DNA of 56,029 bases from JAASSS01 sp021767745. Its GTDB lineage: Bacteria > Pseudomonadota > Gammaproteobacteria > UBA5335. Both the position numbers and the translations under genes were made by a program. Positions 26,753-38,115 of this stretch are shown here, in pieces (positions within the stretch are counted from its first letter, which is position 1; each line of letters opens with the position of its first letter). The DNA lies in the NCBI GenBank assembly GCA_034189165.1, contig JAXHVN010000047.1, positions 1 to 56,029 of the forward strand, read 5' to 3'. A model generated the notes under the pieces. That model was not told the origin of the DNA. It saw only the letters and a list, made by a program, of their open reading frames with translations, and did no database searches.

Positions 26753-27640
26753 TCAGGTCGGGAAGATGCCGGTGGAGACGTAGCGGTCGCCGCGATCACA
26801 GATGATGCCGACGAGGGTCGCCCCCTGGAGTTCGGCATCCAGCACGAGCATCGCCTCGACGCAGCCGCCCGAGCTCACGCCGGCGAAGATGCCCTCCTCG
26901 CGCGCCAGCCGGCGCGTCATGCGCTCGGCCGCCGGTTGGCCGACATCGATGATCCGATCCACCCGCGAGGGCTCGAAGATCTTCGGCAGGTAGGCCTGCG
27001 GCCAGCGCCGGATGCCCGGAATGCTGGCGCCCTCGGCCGGCTGCACGCCGACGATCTGCACCCGAGCGTCCTGCCCCTTGAGATAGCGCGAGGTGCCCAT
27101 GATCGTGCCCGTGGTGCCCATGCTGGAGACGAAGTGCGTCACGGTGCCGGCCGTGGCCTGCCAGATCTCCGGCCCGGTGCCGGTCTCGTGGGCGCGCGGG
27201 TTGTCCGGATTGGCGAACTGATCGAGCGTCTTGCCCTGCCCGGCGGCCACCAGTTCGGCGGCCAGGTCCCGCGCCCCTTCCATGCCGGCCTCTGCGCTCA
27301 CCAGCCGGATCTCGGCGCCGTAGGCCTTCATGACCGCGACCCGCTCGCTGCTGGCGTTCTCGGGCATGATCAGCAGCAGCGGGTAGCCCCGTGTGGCCGC
27401 AGCCATCGCCAAGGCGATGCCGGTGTTACCGCTGGTGGCCTCGACCAGCCGGTCACCGGGGGAGATTTCGCCCCGGGCCTCGGCGCCGGCGATCATGCCG
27501 AGCGCGGGCCGATCCTTCACCGATCCGGCGGGATTGTTGCCTTCCAGCTTGACCAGCAACGTGTTCCGCCCGGCGCCGAGCCGCTGCAGGCGCACGAGCG
27601 GAGTGTTGCCGACGGTGGCGTCGAGCGTCGGATAGTCCAT
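26753..27640 (-). CDS. cysM: Cysteine synthase B
   Basis: A 295-residue PLP enzyme making cysteine from O-acetylserine and sulfide or thiosulfate. The PLP lysine is in NNPAGSVKDRPA (residue about 42), the substrate loop is EATSGNTGIALA, and the phosphate-binding SMGTTGT is present. Length and the short C-terminus favour CysM over CysK (about 320). It starts a minus-strand run leading to the exonuclease, rlmD and beyond, and is divergent from the hybrid kinase across 83 bases that must hold both promoters. Confidence 0.94.
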   Translation of the reverse strand: MDYPTLDATVGNTPLVRLQRLGAGRNTLLVKLEGNNPAGSVKDRPALGMIAGAEARGEISPGDRLVEATSGNTGIALAMAAATRGYPLLLIMPENASSERVAVMKAYGAEIRLVSAEAGMEGARDLAAELVAAGQGKTLDQFANPDNPRAHETGTGPEIWQATAGTVTHFVSSMGTTGTIMGTSRYLKGQDARVQIVGVQPAEGASIPGIRRWPQAYLPKIFEPSRVDRIIDVGQPAAERMTRRLAREEGIFAGVSSGGCVEAMLVLDAELQGATLVGIICDRGDRYVSTGIFPT

Positions 27641-27723
27641 GGCGGGATTCTAAAGCATCGTGCGGCGCAGGCGGGTGTTGGCAAGCTACCATCCTCGGCA
27701 GTCCGACCACGAATGGCGCCGCC

Positions 27724-30413
<2,690 letters not shown>

Positions 30414-30417
<4 letters not shown>

Positions 30418-30791
30418 GGCTGTTCCCAAACCGCCATGGCCAGCGCGTAGGCCCGCTCGTCGCTGATCGACAGCCAGACCCGGCCCCCACCGGCCGCCGC
30501 CAGCCAGTCCGCCGCCGCGCCGGACAGCACGACGGACGGCCGGCGCCGCCGGTCCGAGCGGATCTCGATCTGCTGCCAGCCGATGCCCTCGCGCATGCCG
30601 GTGCCCAGCGCCTTGGCGATCGCCTCCTTGGCCGCGAAGCGGCGGGCAAGCAGGGCCGCCGGCGCCGCCCGCGGCAGTACCGCCCGTTCGTGGGGGGTCA
30701 GCAGCCGCTCGACCAGCCGCCAGCCGCGCCGGCGCCAGGCGCCTTCCAGCCGGGCGATCTCCACCAGGTCGCTGCCCAGCCCGACGATCAC
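30414..30791 (-). CDS. acpS: Holo-[acyl-carrier-protein] synthase
   Basis: A 125-residue phosphopantetheinyl transferase that activates acyl carrier protein. The N-terminal GLGSDLVEIARLE supplies the conserved Asp, and RRFAAKEAIAKALGTG is the second catalytic motif. The start is GTG at 30791 in a GTGA overlap with pdxJ; the longer frame upstream overlaps pdxJ and was rejected. The TAG overlaps the hybrid kinase's TAG tail to tail (CTAG). Confidence 0.96.
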
Positions 30792-31519
30792 AGCCGGGCC
30801 TGATCCACCAGCCGCCGCATGTCCCGCACGGCCTGGCCGAGGCCGGTGAACATCGCCCGGGCCATCACGGCGTGGCCGATGTTCAGTTCCGCCAGCTCCG
30901 GCAGCGCCGCCACCGGCTGCACGTTGTGATAATCGAGACCGTGCCCGGCATGCACGATCAGGCCCAGCGCGGCCGCACGCTGCGCCGCCAGCGCCAGATC
31001 CGCCAGACACTGCGCCCGCGCCCGCGCGTCCGTCGCCTCGGCATAACGCCCGGTGTGCAGCTCCACCACCGGCGCGCCGACCTCCACCGCCGCCGCCAGC
31101 TGGTCTGGATCGGGATCGACGAACAGGGCGACGCGAATGCCGGCCTCGGCCAGCACGCGGCACGCCCGGCGCAGCCGCTCGGGCTGCCCGACCACGTCCA
31201 GTCCGCCCTCGGTGGTCAGCTCCTCGCGCCGCTCCGGCACCAGACAACCGTCGGCGGGCCGCAGGCGACAGGCGATGTCGAGCATCGCCGGCGTCGCCGC
31301 CAGCTCCAGGTTGACCCGGGTCTGCACACTCTGCTGCAGCAGCGCGACATCACGGTCCTGAATGTGACGACGATCCTCACGCAGGTGCACGGTGATGCTG
31401 TCGGCACCCGCCTGCTCGCACAGCAAGGCTGCGTGCACCGGCTCGGGCGCGGTGCCGCCGCGGGCCTGGCGCAAGGTGGCCACGTGATCGATGTTGATGC
31501 CGAGCCTCAAAGTCTTCAT
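30788..31519 (-). CDS. pdxJ: Pyridoxine 5'-phosphate synthase
   Basis: A 243-residue TIM-barrel enzyme that condenses 1-deoxyxylulose 5-phosphate with aminoacetone phosphate in vitamin B6 synthesis. The N-terminus LGINIDHVATLRQARGG, the block HLREDRRHIQDRD and HAGHGLDYHN carry the catalytic and phosphate-binding residues. Length equals E. coli PdxJ (243). It is framed by four-base overlaps with recO and acpS, the conserved gammaproteobacterial arrangement. Confidence 0.97.
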   Translation of the reverse strand: MKTLRLGINIDHVATLRQARGGTAPEPVHAALLCEQAGADSITVHLREDRRHIQDRDVALLQQSVQTRVNLELAATPAMLDIACRLRPADGCLVPERREELTTEGGLDVVGQPERLRRACRVLAEAGIRVALFVDPDPDQLAAAVEVGAPVVELHTGRYAEATDARARAQCLADLALAAQRAAALGLIVHAGHGLDYHNVQPVAALPELAELNIGHAVMARAMFTGLGQAVRDMRRLVDQARL

Positions 31520-32268
31520 GTCTGGTCCTGCGGAGCATCGACAAGCTGGCGCCGGGCACGCCAGGCCGCCAGCATCGCTGGCGTGCGCAGGGGCGGGCTG
31601 CCGAGGTGCTCGGTCAGGGCGCGCCGGAACAGCCGGCGGGCGAAGCGGCGCACCCGGGGGTGCCGGTAGTCATCCTGCGCCAGCGCCAGCAGGAGCGCAC
31701 CCTGCACGTCCCGCACCGGGTCCGGCGCACCCTGCACCGCGATCGGCCCGGACTGCAGGTCGAGGCGATACCAGGCATCGGCCGTGAGTGGCGCGCCGCT
31801 TACGGCATCCACCTCGAAGCTCGGCGCCAGGCCCAGCTCGCGCAGCAGCTGATGCTCGAACCGGCGCAGCGGCCCGGCCACCCCGCCGGCCGGGGCAGCG
31901 AGGCTGTCCAGCGCGGCCGTGTAACCGACGAAGGCCACCTCGTGCGGGTCCTCCCGCGGCAGGGTCCGCAGCAGCAGCTCGTTCAGATAGAACCCGGCCA
32001 ACAGCGCCTCGCCACCGAGCGCGATCGGCACGGCGCGAGGCTCGGCACCGGTCAGCGTGCGCAACTCACCGCGACCGGCACAGCGCAGCGTCAGCGCACG
32101 GAACGGCTCCAGCAGCGGTCGCAACCGGGCGTGGGGCCGCGCCGCCCCGCGGGCTACCAGGCCCAGGCGGCCCTGCTCGAGCGAGAAGACCTCGAGCAAC
32201 AGCGCATGCTCCTGATAGCGCCGCCGGTGCAATACATAGCCGGTGATCTCCTGCGGCGCCCGGCTCAT
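31516..32268 (-). CDS. recO: DNA repair protein RecO
   Basis: A 250-residue recombination mediator that loads RecA at SSB-coated gaps with RecR. The N-terminal OB-fold starts GYVLHRRRYQEHALLLEVFS, followed by the helical C-terminal domain. No Cys4 zinc motif is seen, as in other gammaproteobacterial RecO. It sits between era and pdxJ with ATGA overlaps on both sides. Confidence 0.95.
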   Translation of the reverse strand: MSRAPQEITGYVLHRRRYQEHALLLEVFSLEQGRLGLVARGAARPHARLRPLLEPFRALTLRCAGRGELRTLTGAEPRAVPIALGGEALLAGFYLNELLLRTLPREDPHEVAFVGYTAALDSLAAPAGGVAGPLRRFEHQLLRELGLAPSFEVDAVSGAPLTADAWYRLDLQSGPIAVQGAPDPVRDVQGALLLALAQDDYRHPRVRRFARRLFRRALTEHLGSPPLRTPAMLAAWRARRQLVDAPQDQT

Positions 32269-33170
32269 CCGTCGAAGCCCAACTCGCGCAGCGAGCGCGA
32301 ATCATCGGCCCAGCCGGGACGCACCTTCACCCACAGCTCGAGATGCACCGGCTGGTCCAGCAACGCGGCGATCGCCCGGCGCGCCGCCGTGCCGATGCGC
32401 TTGAGCTGTTCGCCACCCTGGCCGATCACCAGCGGCTTGTGGCTCTCGCGCTCGACCCAGATCAGCGCATGTATCTCGACCCGCGCCGGACCCTCGGTGA
32501 ATCGTTCGATCTGCACGGCGACGCCGTAGGGGACTTCCTGGTGGAGGAAACGCAGCAGCTGCTCACGCACCAGCTCGGCCGCCAGATAGCGGCTGGAGCG
32601 CTCGGTGATCTGGTCTTCCGGGAACATCGGCTGGCCCGGCGGCAGCAACCGGGTGATCTCGTCCAGCAGGGCCGGCAGGTTGCTGCCACGGCGTGCGCTG
32701 ACCGGCACCGCGTAGGCAAAGTCGAGCATCGCCGACTGCCGGGCCAGCACCGGCAGCAGGGCCTCGCGCGGATGCACCGTGTCGACCTTGTTCACCGCCA
32801 GCCCCACCGGCACCCGGCAACGCCGCAGATGCTCGACGACCAGATCGTCCTCATCCGACCAGCGCCCGGCGTCGGTCACCAGCACGATGTGATCGGCCTG
32901 CTCGAAAGCACCCAGCGCCTGCTGATTCATCTGCCGGTTGATGGCGCGTCGGCGCAGCCGGTGGATCCCCGGGGTGTCGATGAAGGCGATCTGCGCCGTG
33001 GGCAGGCTGTGGATGCCGAGCAGGCGCTGCTGGGTCGTCTGCGGCTTGTGCGTGACGATGCTGATCTTCTGGCCCAGCAGCCGGTTCAGCAGCGAAGATT
33101 TGCCGACGTTGGGCCGGCCTACCAGCGCCACGAAACCACTGCGGAACGCCGCTTGTGCCTGCTCGCTCAC
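32265..33170 (-). CDS. era: GTPase Era
   Basis: A 301-residue GTPase that binds the 3' end of 16S rRNA and helps 30S maturation. G1 is GRPNVGKSSLLN, G3 DTPG (FIDTPGIH), G4 NKVD, and the C-terminal KH domain contains IGQGGEQLKRIG. The start is GTG at 33170 in a GTGA overlap with rnc; rnc-era coupling is typical because RNase III and Era both act in rRNA processing. Confidence 0.97.
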   Translation of the reverse strand: MSEQAQAAFRSGFVALVGRPNVGKSSLLNRLLGQKISIVTHKPQTTQQRLLGIHSLPTAQIAFIDTPGIHRLRRRAINRQMNQQALGAFEQADHIVLVTDAGRWSDEDDLVVEHLRRCRVPVGLAVNKVDTVHPREALLPVLARQSAMLDFAYAVPVSARRGSNLPALLDEITRLLPPGQPMFPEDQITERSSRYLAAELVREQLLRFLHQEVPYGVAVQIERFTEGPARVEIHALIWVERESHKPLVIGQGGEQLKRIGTAARRAIAALLDQPVHLELWVKVRPGWADDSRSLRELGFDG

Positions 33171-33841
33171 GAGGCCGCCTCCAGCGCCGCCAAAGCCCGG
33201 GCCGCGGCTGCCTGCTCGGCCTTGCGGCGCGAGGCACCCTCACCCTGTACCGGCGCCGACAGCGCCACCTCGCACTCCACCACGAAGTGGCGCGCATGAT
33301 CGGCGCCGGTGGCGGCCACCACCCGATAGGCCGGCAACGCCCGGCCACGCTGCTGCAGCCACTCCTGCAGCCGGGTCTTCGGATCCTTGAGCGCGTGTGC
33401 CGGCGGCAGGTCCGCAAGCCGCGGGCCGAACAGCCGCAGGATCACCTCGGCAGCGGCCGCATGACCCCGTTCGAGGTAGATGGCGCCGAGCAGCGCCTCG
33501 AAGGCATCGGCCAGGATGGAGCGGCGCTGCCGCCCGCCGCTCTTGCGGGCGCTGTCACCGAGTCGCAACAGCGCCGGCAGCTCCAGCTCCAGCGCGATCT
33601 GGGCCAGCGTCTCGCCGCGCACCAGCGTCGCGCGCAGCCGCGACAGATCGCCCTCCGCCGCCTGCGGACACCGCGTATACAGCGCCTCGGCGATCACCAG
33701 GTTCAGGACCGCGTCGCCGAGAAACTCCAGGCGCTCGTTGTTGTACCGGCCGAGGCTGCGGTGGCTGAGCGCCCGCTCGAGCAGTTCGCCGTCGGTGAAG
33801 CGGTAGCCGAGCCGCTGCTCGAACTGGGCCAGCGCCGTCAA
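33167..33841 (-). CDS. rnc: Ribonuclease III
   Basis: A 224-residue double-strand-specific RNase. The signature NERLEFLGDAVLNLVI is in the N-terminal catalytic domain, with the second acidic cluster ADAFEALLGAIYLE. The C-terminal dsRNA-binding domain is present (DPKTRLQEWLQQRG onward). The start is TTG at 33841, forming TTGA with the stop of the DUF4845 gene. The frame stays open upstream, but the domain starts here and the length matches E. coli (226). Confidence 0.97.
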   Translation of the reverse strand: MTALAQFEQRLGYRFTDGELLERALSHRSLGRYNNERLEFLGDAVLNLVIAEALYTRCPQAAEGDLSRLRATLVRGETLAQIALELELPALLRLGDSARKSGGRQRRSILADAFEALLGAIYLERGHAAAAEVILRLFGPRLADLPPAHALKDPKTRLQEWLQQRGRALPAYRVVAATGADHARHFVVECEVALSAPVQGEGASRRKAEQAAAARALAALEAAS

Positions 33842-34254
33842 GCGGCGCCGTCCGTCGGGATCCGCACGCCGGTGCGGAAGTGGAAAAGCAGATCCACGTT
33901 GCCGAGCCAGTGTCGCTGGCGATCGTAGACGACGGAGACTTCCAGCCCGCCGGCGGTGCGCTCCACCTGCACGGCATCGCGCTCCAGCGAGCGGATGCCG
34001 TTGACCTGCAGGCGGCGGCGCAGCGCCTCGCGCACTTCCCTGCTGTTGCGCGGCACCGGCTCGAGCGTGGCCAGCGACTGCACGGCGCTGTGGATGGCAT
34101 AGTGGCCCGCGTAGACCGGCACGACGAGAAACAGCGTGTAGATGCCGAGCACGGCCGCAGCCGCGAAGCCCAGCAGGCTCAGCAGGCCGGCGCCACGGGC
34201 ATGGCCCGGCGCAGGGCCGTGACCGGTACGGCTGACGGACGGCGGCGGGCGCAT
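33838..34254 (-). CDS. DUF4845-family membrane protein
   Basis: A 138-residue protein with a basic Pro/Gly-rich N-terminus, one membrane helix (about residues 24-48, LLSLLGFAAAAVLGIYTLFL) and a small extracytoplasmic domain. It corresponds to the DUF4845 protein that sits between lepB and rnc in many gammaproteobacteria; function unknown. It is seven bases from lepB and overlaps rnc by four. Confidence 0.85.
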   Translation of the reverse strand: MRPPPSVSRTGHGPAPGHARGAGLLSLLGFAAAAVLGIYTLFLVVPVYAGHYAIHSAVQSLATLEPVPRNSREVREALRRRLQVNGIRSLERDAVQVERTAGGLEVSVVYDRQRHWLGNVDLLFHFRTGVRIPTDGAA

Positions 34255-34260
34255 CGGCGG

Positions 34261-35022
34261 CTACTCGATCCGCTGCCCGATGCGCGCGAAGATCGGATGC
34301 AGGCGCTCGCTGTCCCAGTTCATCCAGATCAGGAAGGCACGCCCCACCAGATGCGAGCTCGGCACCGGTCCCCACCGGCGACTGTCATCGCTGTTGTCGC
34401 GATTGTCGCCCATGACGAAGTAGGCATCGGCCGGCACGCGATAGCGGATGTTCAGGCTGCGGCGGCCCGCCTGCTCCAGGATGTGGTGCCGCGCACCGGG
34501 CAGGTCTTCCAGTAGCTCACGCAGATTGTCGCTCGCCCGGGCGCCCGGGCCGGTGTAGCGGTCGAGATATTCCGTCGGCACCGGCTCACCGTTGATGAAC
34601 AGCTGCTTCTGAAAATAGACGATTTCATCGCCCGGCAGACCAATCACGCGCTTGATGAAGTCCTTGCTCGGGTCCTCCGGAAAGCGGAAGACCACGACAT
34701 CGCCGCGCGCCGGCTCGCCGATCGGGACGATCTGCAGGTTCGAGACCGGCAGGCGCAGGCCATAGGCGAATTTGTTGACGAGGATGAAGTCGCCGGTCAG
34801 CAGCGTCGGCATCATCGAGCCGGAGGGGATGCGGAAGGGCTCGGCGACGAACGAGCGCACCAGCAGCACGACCAGCACCACCGGGAACAGCCCACGGGCG
34901 AAATCGATCACGCCGTTCGGGCCTTGGCCCGGCGCCCGCCGGGGCGCCAAGAGCCAGCGATCCAGCGCCCAGATCACGCCAGTCACGGCGGTGACCACCA
35001 CCAGAATCAGGGCAAAGTTCAC
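34261..35022 (-). CDS. lepB: Signal peptidase I
   Basis: A 253-residue inner-membrane protease that cleaves Sec/Tat signal peptides. Two N-terminal membrane segments precede the catalytic IPSGSMMPTLL (Ser about 69), and the general-base Lys is in DFIKRVIGLPGDE. GDNRDNSDDSR is the late conserved box. It is shorter than the E. coli enzyme (324), as in many relatives. The start is GTG at 35022 with AAGGA upstream. Its targets in this window include the DUF2059, exported hydrolase and repeat proteins. Confidence 0.96.
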   Translation of the reverse strand: MNFALILVVVTAVTGVIWALDRWLLAPRRAPGQGPNGVIDFARGLFPVVLVVLLVRSFVAEPFRIPSGSMMPTLLTGDFILVNKFAYGLRLPVSNLQIVPIGEPARGDVVVFRFPEDPSKDFIKRVIGLPGDEIVYFQKQLFINGEPVPTEYLDRYTGPGARASDNLRELLEDLPGARHHILEQAGRRSLNIRYRVPADAYFVMGDNRDNSDDSRRWGPVPSSHLVGRAFLIWMNWDSERLHPIFARIGQRIE

Positions 35023-35051
35023 GTGGAGGTTCCTTCAGCCATGCAAGGTGT

Positions 35052-36851
35052 TCAGTCGCGCCCGCCGACATCGAGCACCGCCAGGAAGGCCTCCTGCGGA
35101 ATCTCCACCCGGCCGACCTGCTTCATGCGGCGCTTGCCGGCCTTCTGCTTCTCCAGCAGTTTGCGCTTGCGGGTGATGTCGCCGCCGTAGCACTTGGCCG
35201 TCACGTTCTTGCGCAGCGCCTTCACCGTGGTGCGCGCGATGATCTGGCTGCCGATGGCGGCCTGGATCGCCACGTCGAACATCTGCCGCGGAATCAGCGA
35301 CTGCATGCGCTCGGCCAGCTCGCGGCCCCGGCGCTGGGCCACCGCCCGGTGGGTAATCAGCGACAGCGCGTCCACGCGCTCGCCGTTGATCAACAGGTCC
35401 AGGCGCACCAGATCGGCCGCCTGCATGCGTGCGAGCTGGTAGTCGAAGGAGGCGAAGCCACGACTGACCGACTTCAGCCGGTCGAAGAAGTCCAGCACCA
35501 CCTCGCTCAGTGGCAGCTCATAGACCAGCTGCACCTGCTGCCCGACGTAGAGCATCTTGCATTGCACGCCGCGGCGCTCCTCGCACAGCGCGATCACGCT
35601 GCCGAGATAGTCCTGCGGCACCAGGATGGAGGCCGTGATGATGGGCTCGCGGATCTCCGCGATCTGGTTGATGGGCGGCAGCTTGCTGGGGTTGTCCACC
35701 TGCTCCACGCCGCCATCGGTGGTCAGCACCTCGTAGATCACGGTAGGCGCGGTGGTGATCAGATCGAGGTTGTATTCGCGCTCCAGGCGCTCCTGCACGA
35801 TCTCCATGTGCAGCATGCCGAGGAAGCCGCAGCGGAAGCCGAAGCCCAGCGCCGAGGAGGTTTCCGGCTCGTAGTGCAGTGCCGAATCGTTCAGCCGCAG
35901 CTTCTGCAGCGCCTCGCGCAGGTCCTCGTAGTCCTCCGAGCTCACGGTGAACAGGCCGGCGAACACCCGCGGCTGCACCTGCTTGAAGCCCGGCAGCGGC
36001 GCAGCCGCCGGCGCGTCGGCCAGCGTGATGGTATCGCCCACCGGCGCGCCGTCGACGTCCTTGATGCCGGCAATGATGTAGCCGACATCGCCCGCGGAAA
36101 GCGCCCCTACCGGATCACGCTTGGGCGTGAACACGCCGATTTCGTTGGCGCCGTGCGTACGGCCGGTGGACATCACGCGCAGCCGGTCGTGCCGCTGCAG
36201 GCGGCCGTTGACGACCCGCACCAGCGAGATCACGCCGACGAAGTTGTCGAACCAGGAATCGATGATCAGCGCCTGCAGCGGCGCCTCGGGATCGCCCGTC
36301 GGCGCCGGGATCTGCTGCACCAGCCGCTCCAGCAGCGCCGGCACGCCGAGGCCGGTCTTGGCGCTGACCTGGGTGGCATCGGTCGCCTCGATGCCGATGA
36401 TGTCCTCGATCTCCTGCGCGACCCGCTCCGGGTCGGCCTGCGGCAGGTCGATCTTGTTCAGCACCGGCAGCACCTCGAGCCCCTGCTCCACCGCCGTATA
36501 GCAGTTGGCCACGCTCTGCGCCTCGACGCCCTGCGCGGCGTCCACCACCAGCAGCGCGCCCTCGCAGGCCGCCAGCGAGCGCGAGACCTCGTAGGAGAAG
36601 TCGACATGCCCGGGCGTGTCGATGAAGTTCAGGCGATAGGTCTGGCCATCCTCGCTGCGGTAGTCCAGCGAGACCGCCTGCGCCTTGATGGTAATGCCCC
36701 GCTCGCGCTCCAGATCCATCGAATCGAGCACCTGGGCCTGCATCTCCCGGTCGCTGAGGCCGCCGCAGATCTGGATGAAGCGATCCGCCAGCGTGCTCTT
36801 GCCGTGGTCGATGTGCGCGATGATGGAAAAGTTTCGGGTCAGTGACTGCAC
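35052..36851 (-). CDS. lepA: Elongation factor 4 (LepA)
   Basis: A 599-residue translational GTPase. G1 is IAHIDHGKSTLADR, G3 DTPGH, G4 NKIDLP, and the LepA-specific C-terminal domain includes KCYGGDITRKRKLLEKQK near the end. Length equals E. coli LepA (599). The start is GTG at 36851, three bases after the glutaredoxin-like gene, and lepB follows 29 bases on, the conserved lepA-lepB pair. Confidence 0.97.
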   Translation of the reverse strand: MQSLTRNFSIIAHIDHGKSTLADRFIQICGGLSDREMQAQVLDSMDLERERGITIKAQAVSLDYRSEDGQTYRLNFIDTPGHVDFSYEVSRSLAACEGALLVVDAAQGVEAQSVANCYTAVEQGLEVLPVLNKIDLPQADPERVAQEIEDIIGIEATDATQVSAKTGLGVPALLERLVQQIPAPTGDPEAPLQALIIDSWFDNFVGVISLVRVVNGRLQRHDRLRVMSTGRTHGANEIGVFTPKRDPVGALSAGDVGYIIAGIKDVDGAPVGDTITLADAPAAAPLPGFKQVQPRVFAGLFTVSSEDYEDLREALQKLRLNDSALHYEPETSSALGFGFRCGFLGMLHMEIVQERLEREYNLDLITTAPTVIYEVLTTDGGVEQVDNPSKLPPINQIAEIREPIITASILVPQDYLGSVIALCEERRGVQCKMLYVGQQVQLVYELPLSEVVLDFFDRLKSVSRGFASFDYQLARMQAADLVRLDLLINGERVDALSLITHRAVAQRRGRELAERMQSLIPRQMFDVAIQAAIGSQIIARTTVKALRKNVTAKCYGGDITRKRKLLEKQKAGKRRMKQVGRVEIPQEAFLAVLDVGGRD

Positions 36852-36854
36852 GCG

Positions 36855-37154
36855 TTAACGGTCCGTGGCATGGGCATCCAGATAGGCCTGGAGGCGCTCG
36901 CGATCGAGCCGATACTCGCACAGTTCGGCATCCTGCGCCGCGAGCACCGGGATGCGCAGCGCGTAGCGACGGGTCAGCTCTGCATCACCGTCGATGTCGA
37001 CATACCGCACGGCCACACGATGGTCGGCCAGCAGCGGCTGGAGCTGCGCCCACAGCTCGGTGCACAAATGGCAGTCCGGCCGGCCATACACGGTGAGCAC
37101 CGGGGCAGAGTTCAGGTTCAACGGCGCGCGGGACTCAGTGGTGGGTCGGCGCAT
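36855..37154 (-). CDS. Glutaredoxin-family protein
   Basis: A 99-residue thioredoxin-fold protein. The active site is GRPDCHLC (CxxC), followed by the beta strand VAVRYVDIDGD and the cis-Pro loop LRIPVL. This is the small glutaredoxin (DUF836-like) often placed just before lepA in gammaproteobacteria. The first 15-20 residues lie outside the fold, so the real start may be later. It overlaps the upstream membrane protein gene by 20 bases. Confidence 0.87.
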   Translation of the reverse strand: MRRPTTESRAPLNLNSAPVLTVYGRPDCHLCTELWAQLQPLLADHRVAVRYVDIDGDAELTRRYALRIPVLAAQDAELCEYRLDRERLQAYLDAHATDR

Positions 37155-37515
37155 CGTCCGGCCGGCGGCTGCGCTCGCGCCGGCGGGCGACGGTGCCGAC
37201 GAGCCCCAGCAGCGACAGGGCAGCAGCTGCCGACAGCAGGTCGGAGACGCCCAAACGCTGCAGGATCCCGAGCGTCAGAAGCAGCAGCAACGCCGCGATC
37301 GCCAGCAATCGCCCCAACGCCATCCACGCCGACACCGACGGCGTGTCCGTCGCTGGCGCATGGGCCAGACGGCAGGCTCCGCACACCGCTGGCGCCGCGA
37401 TGCCGGCGTCAACCCGCATCGCGGACCCACCCACGGCCTGGGCAGCGGCGGTGCGCCCCGGTGGTGCCGCGACAGCGTCTGCCCGGACGGCTGCCGCCTG
37501 TTCCCGATCGGTCAT
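37135..37515 (-). CDS. Two-helix membrane protein in the RseC/MucC position
   Basis: A 126-residue protein with a long Ala-rich N-terminus, a CGAC pair (Cys45, Cys48) and two membrane segments (about 64-86 and 92-110) before a basic tail. Location after rpoE-rseA and before glutaredoxin-lepA, plus the Cys motif followed by two helices, resembles RseC/MucC, a modulator of sigma-E and SoxR reduction. It is shorter than usual (about 150) and lacks the full Cys cluster, so it is either a reduced RseC or an unrelated small protein. The call is positional and tentative. Confidence 0.5.
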   Translation of the reverse strand: MTDREQAAAVRADAVAAPPGRTAAAQAVGGSAMRVDAGIAAPAVCGACRLAHAPATDTPSVSAWMALGRLLAIAALLLLLTLGILQRLGVSDLLSAAAALSLLGLVGTVARRRERSRRPDDAPTHH

Positions 37516-37553
37516 CCGCCATCTCGCTCTGGTGAGGTCGGCACCACGTCAAG

Positions 37554-37574
37554 AAGCCGGCTGGGAGCCGGCTT
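37554..37574 (-). promoter_or_regulatory. Perfect hairpin between rseA and the RseC-like gene
   Basis: A 9-bp perfect stem (37554-37562 with 37566-37574) around a 3-base loop, extended after a mismatch by an outer CGTCA/TGACG pair. It lies in the 108-base gap downstream of rseA. There is no T-run on the minus strand, so it is more likely an attenuating or stabilising structure than a full terminator. It could lower expression of the downstream genes relative to rpoE-rseA. Confidence 0.45.
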
Positions 37575-37623
37575 CCGCTGACGAACTATGGCAAGACGAT
37601 CGCAGCGGCCGGAACCGCCAGGC

Positions 37624-38073
37624 TCAGCGATCGATGGCAACCGGCTCGGCGACGAGTTCGATCGGCGCGCCCACGCTGGCCGGCATGGCTATCGCACCGG
37701 CGCCCAGCGAGGCGTCCGCCGGTCCGGCCCGCTCCTGCATCGCAACGTTCAGCTGCAGCGCGCCGCCGACGGCGACGGCCGTCACCGAGGCTGCCAACGC
37801 CATGCCCACCGTATGCGCCCGCATGCCACGCGACCGCAGCGCCGGTTCGTCGGCGATCTGTTGGCGAACCCGATCGGCGAAGCCGGGATCGATTGCCGCC
37901 GGGGCGGCGTCGCGCAGGACATCGCCGATCAGCAGGTAGCGCTCGGCCTTGGCACGGGCCAACTCGCTGACTTCGAGCTGCCGATCGACGAAGCGTGCCT
38001 CGGCGCTGCCGAGCTCTCCATCGAGCCATGCCGAGACCTGCTCGAGCATCTTATCGTTATGCTTGTCGTTCAT
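37624..38073 (-). CDS. rseA: Anti-sigma-E factor RseA/MucA
   Basis: A 149-residue single-pass membrane protein. The cytoplasmic anti-sigma domain (residues 1-75) has SAWLDGELGSAE and RYLLIGDVLRD, typical of RseA. A membrane helix follows (about 87-108), then only about 41 periplasmic residues, much less than in E. coli (216 total) or Pseudomonas MucA (194). It holds RpoE inactive until cleaved. A Shine-Dalgarno GGAAG precedes the ATG, 42 bases after rpoE. No rseB/mucB or degP/mucD gene follows. Confidence 0.9.
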   Translation of the reverse strand: MNDKHNDKMLEQVSAWLDGELGSAEARFVDRQLEVSELARAKAERYLLIGDVLRDAAPAAIDPGFADRVRQQIADEPALRSRGMRAHTVGMALAASVTAVAVGGALQLNVAMQERAGPADASLGAGAIAMPASVGAPIELVAEPVAIDR

Positions 38074-38115
38074 CTTCCAAACACTGTTGCTGCGACCAGT
38101 GCGACGCCGGTTACC

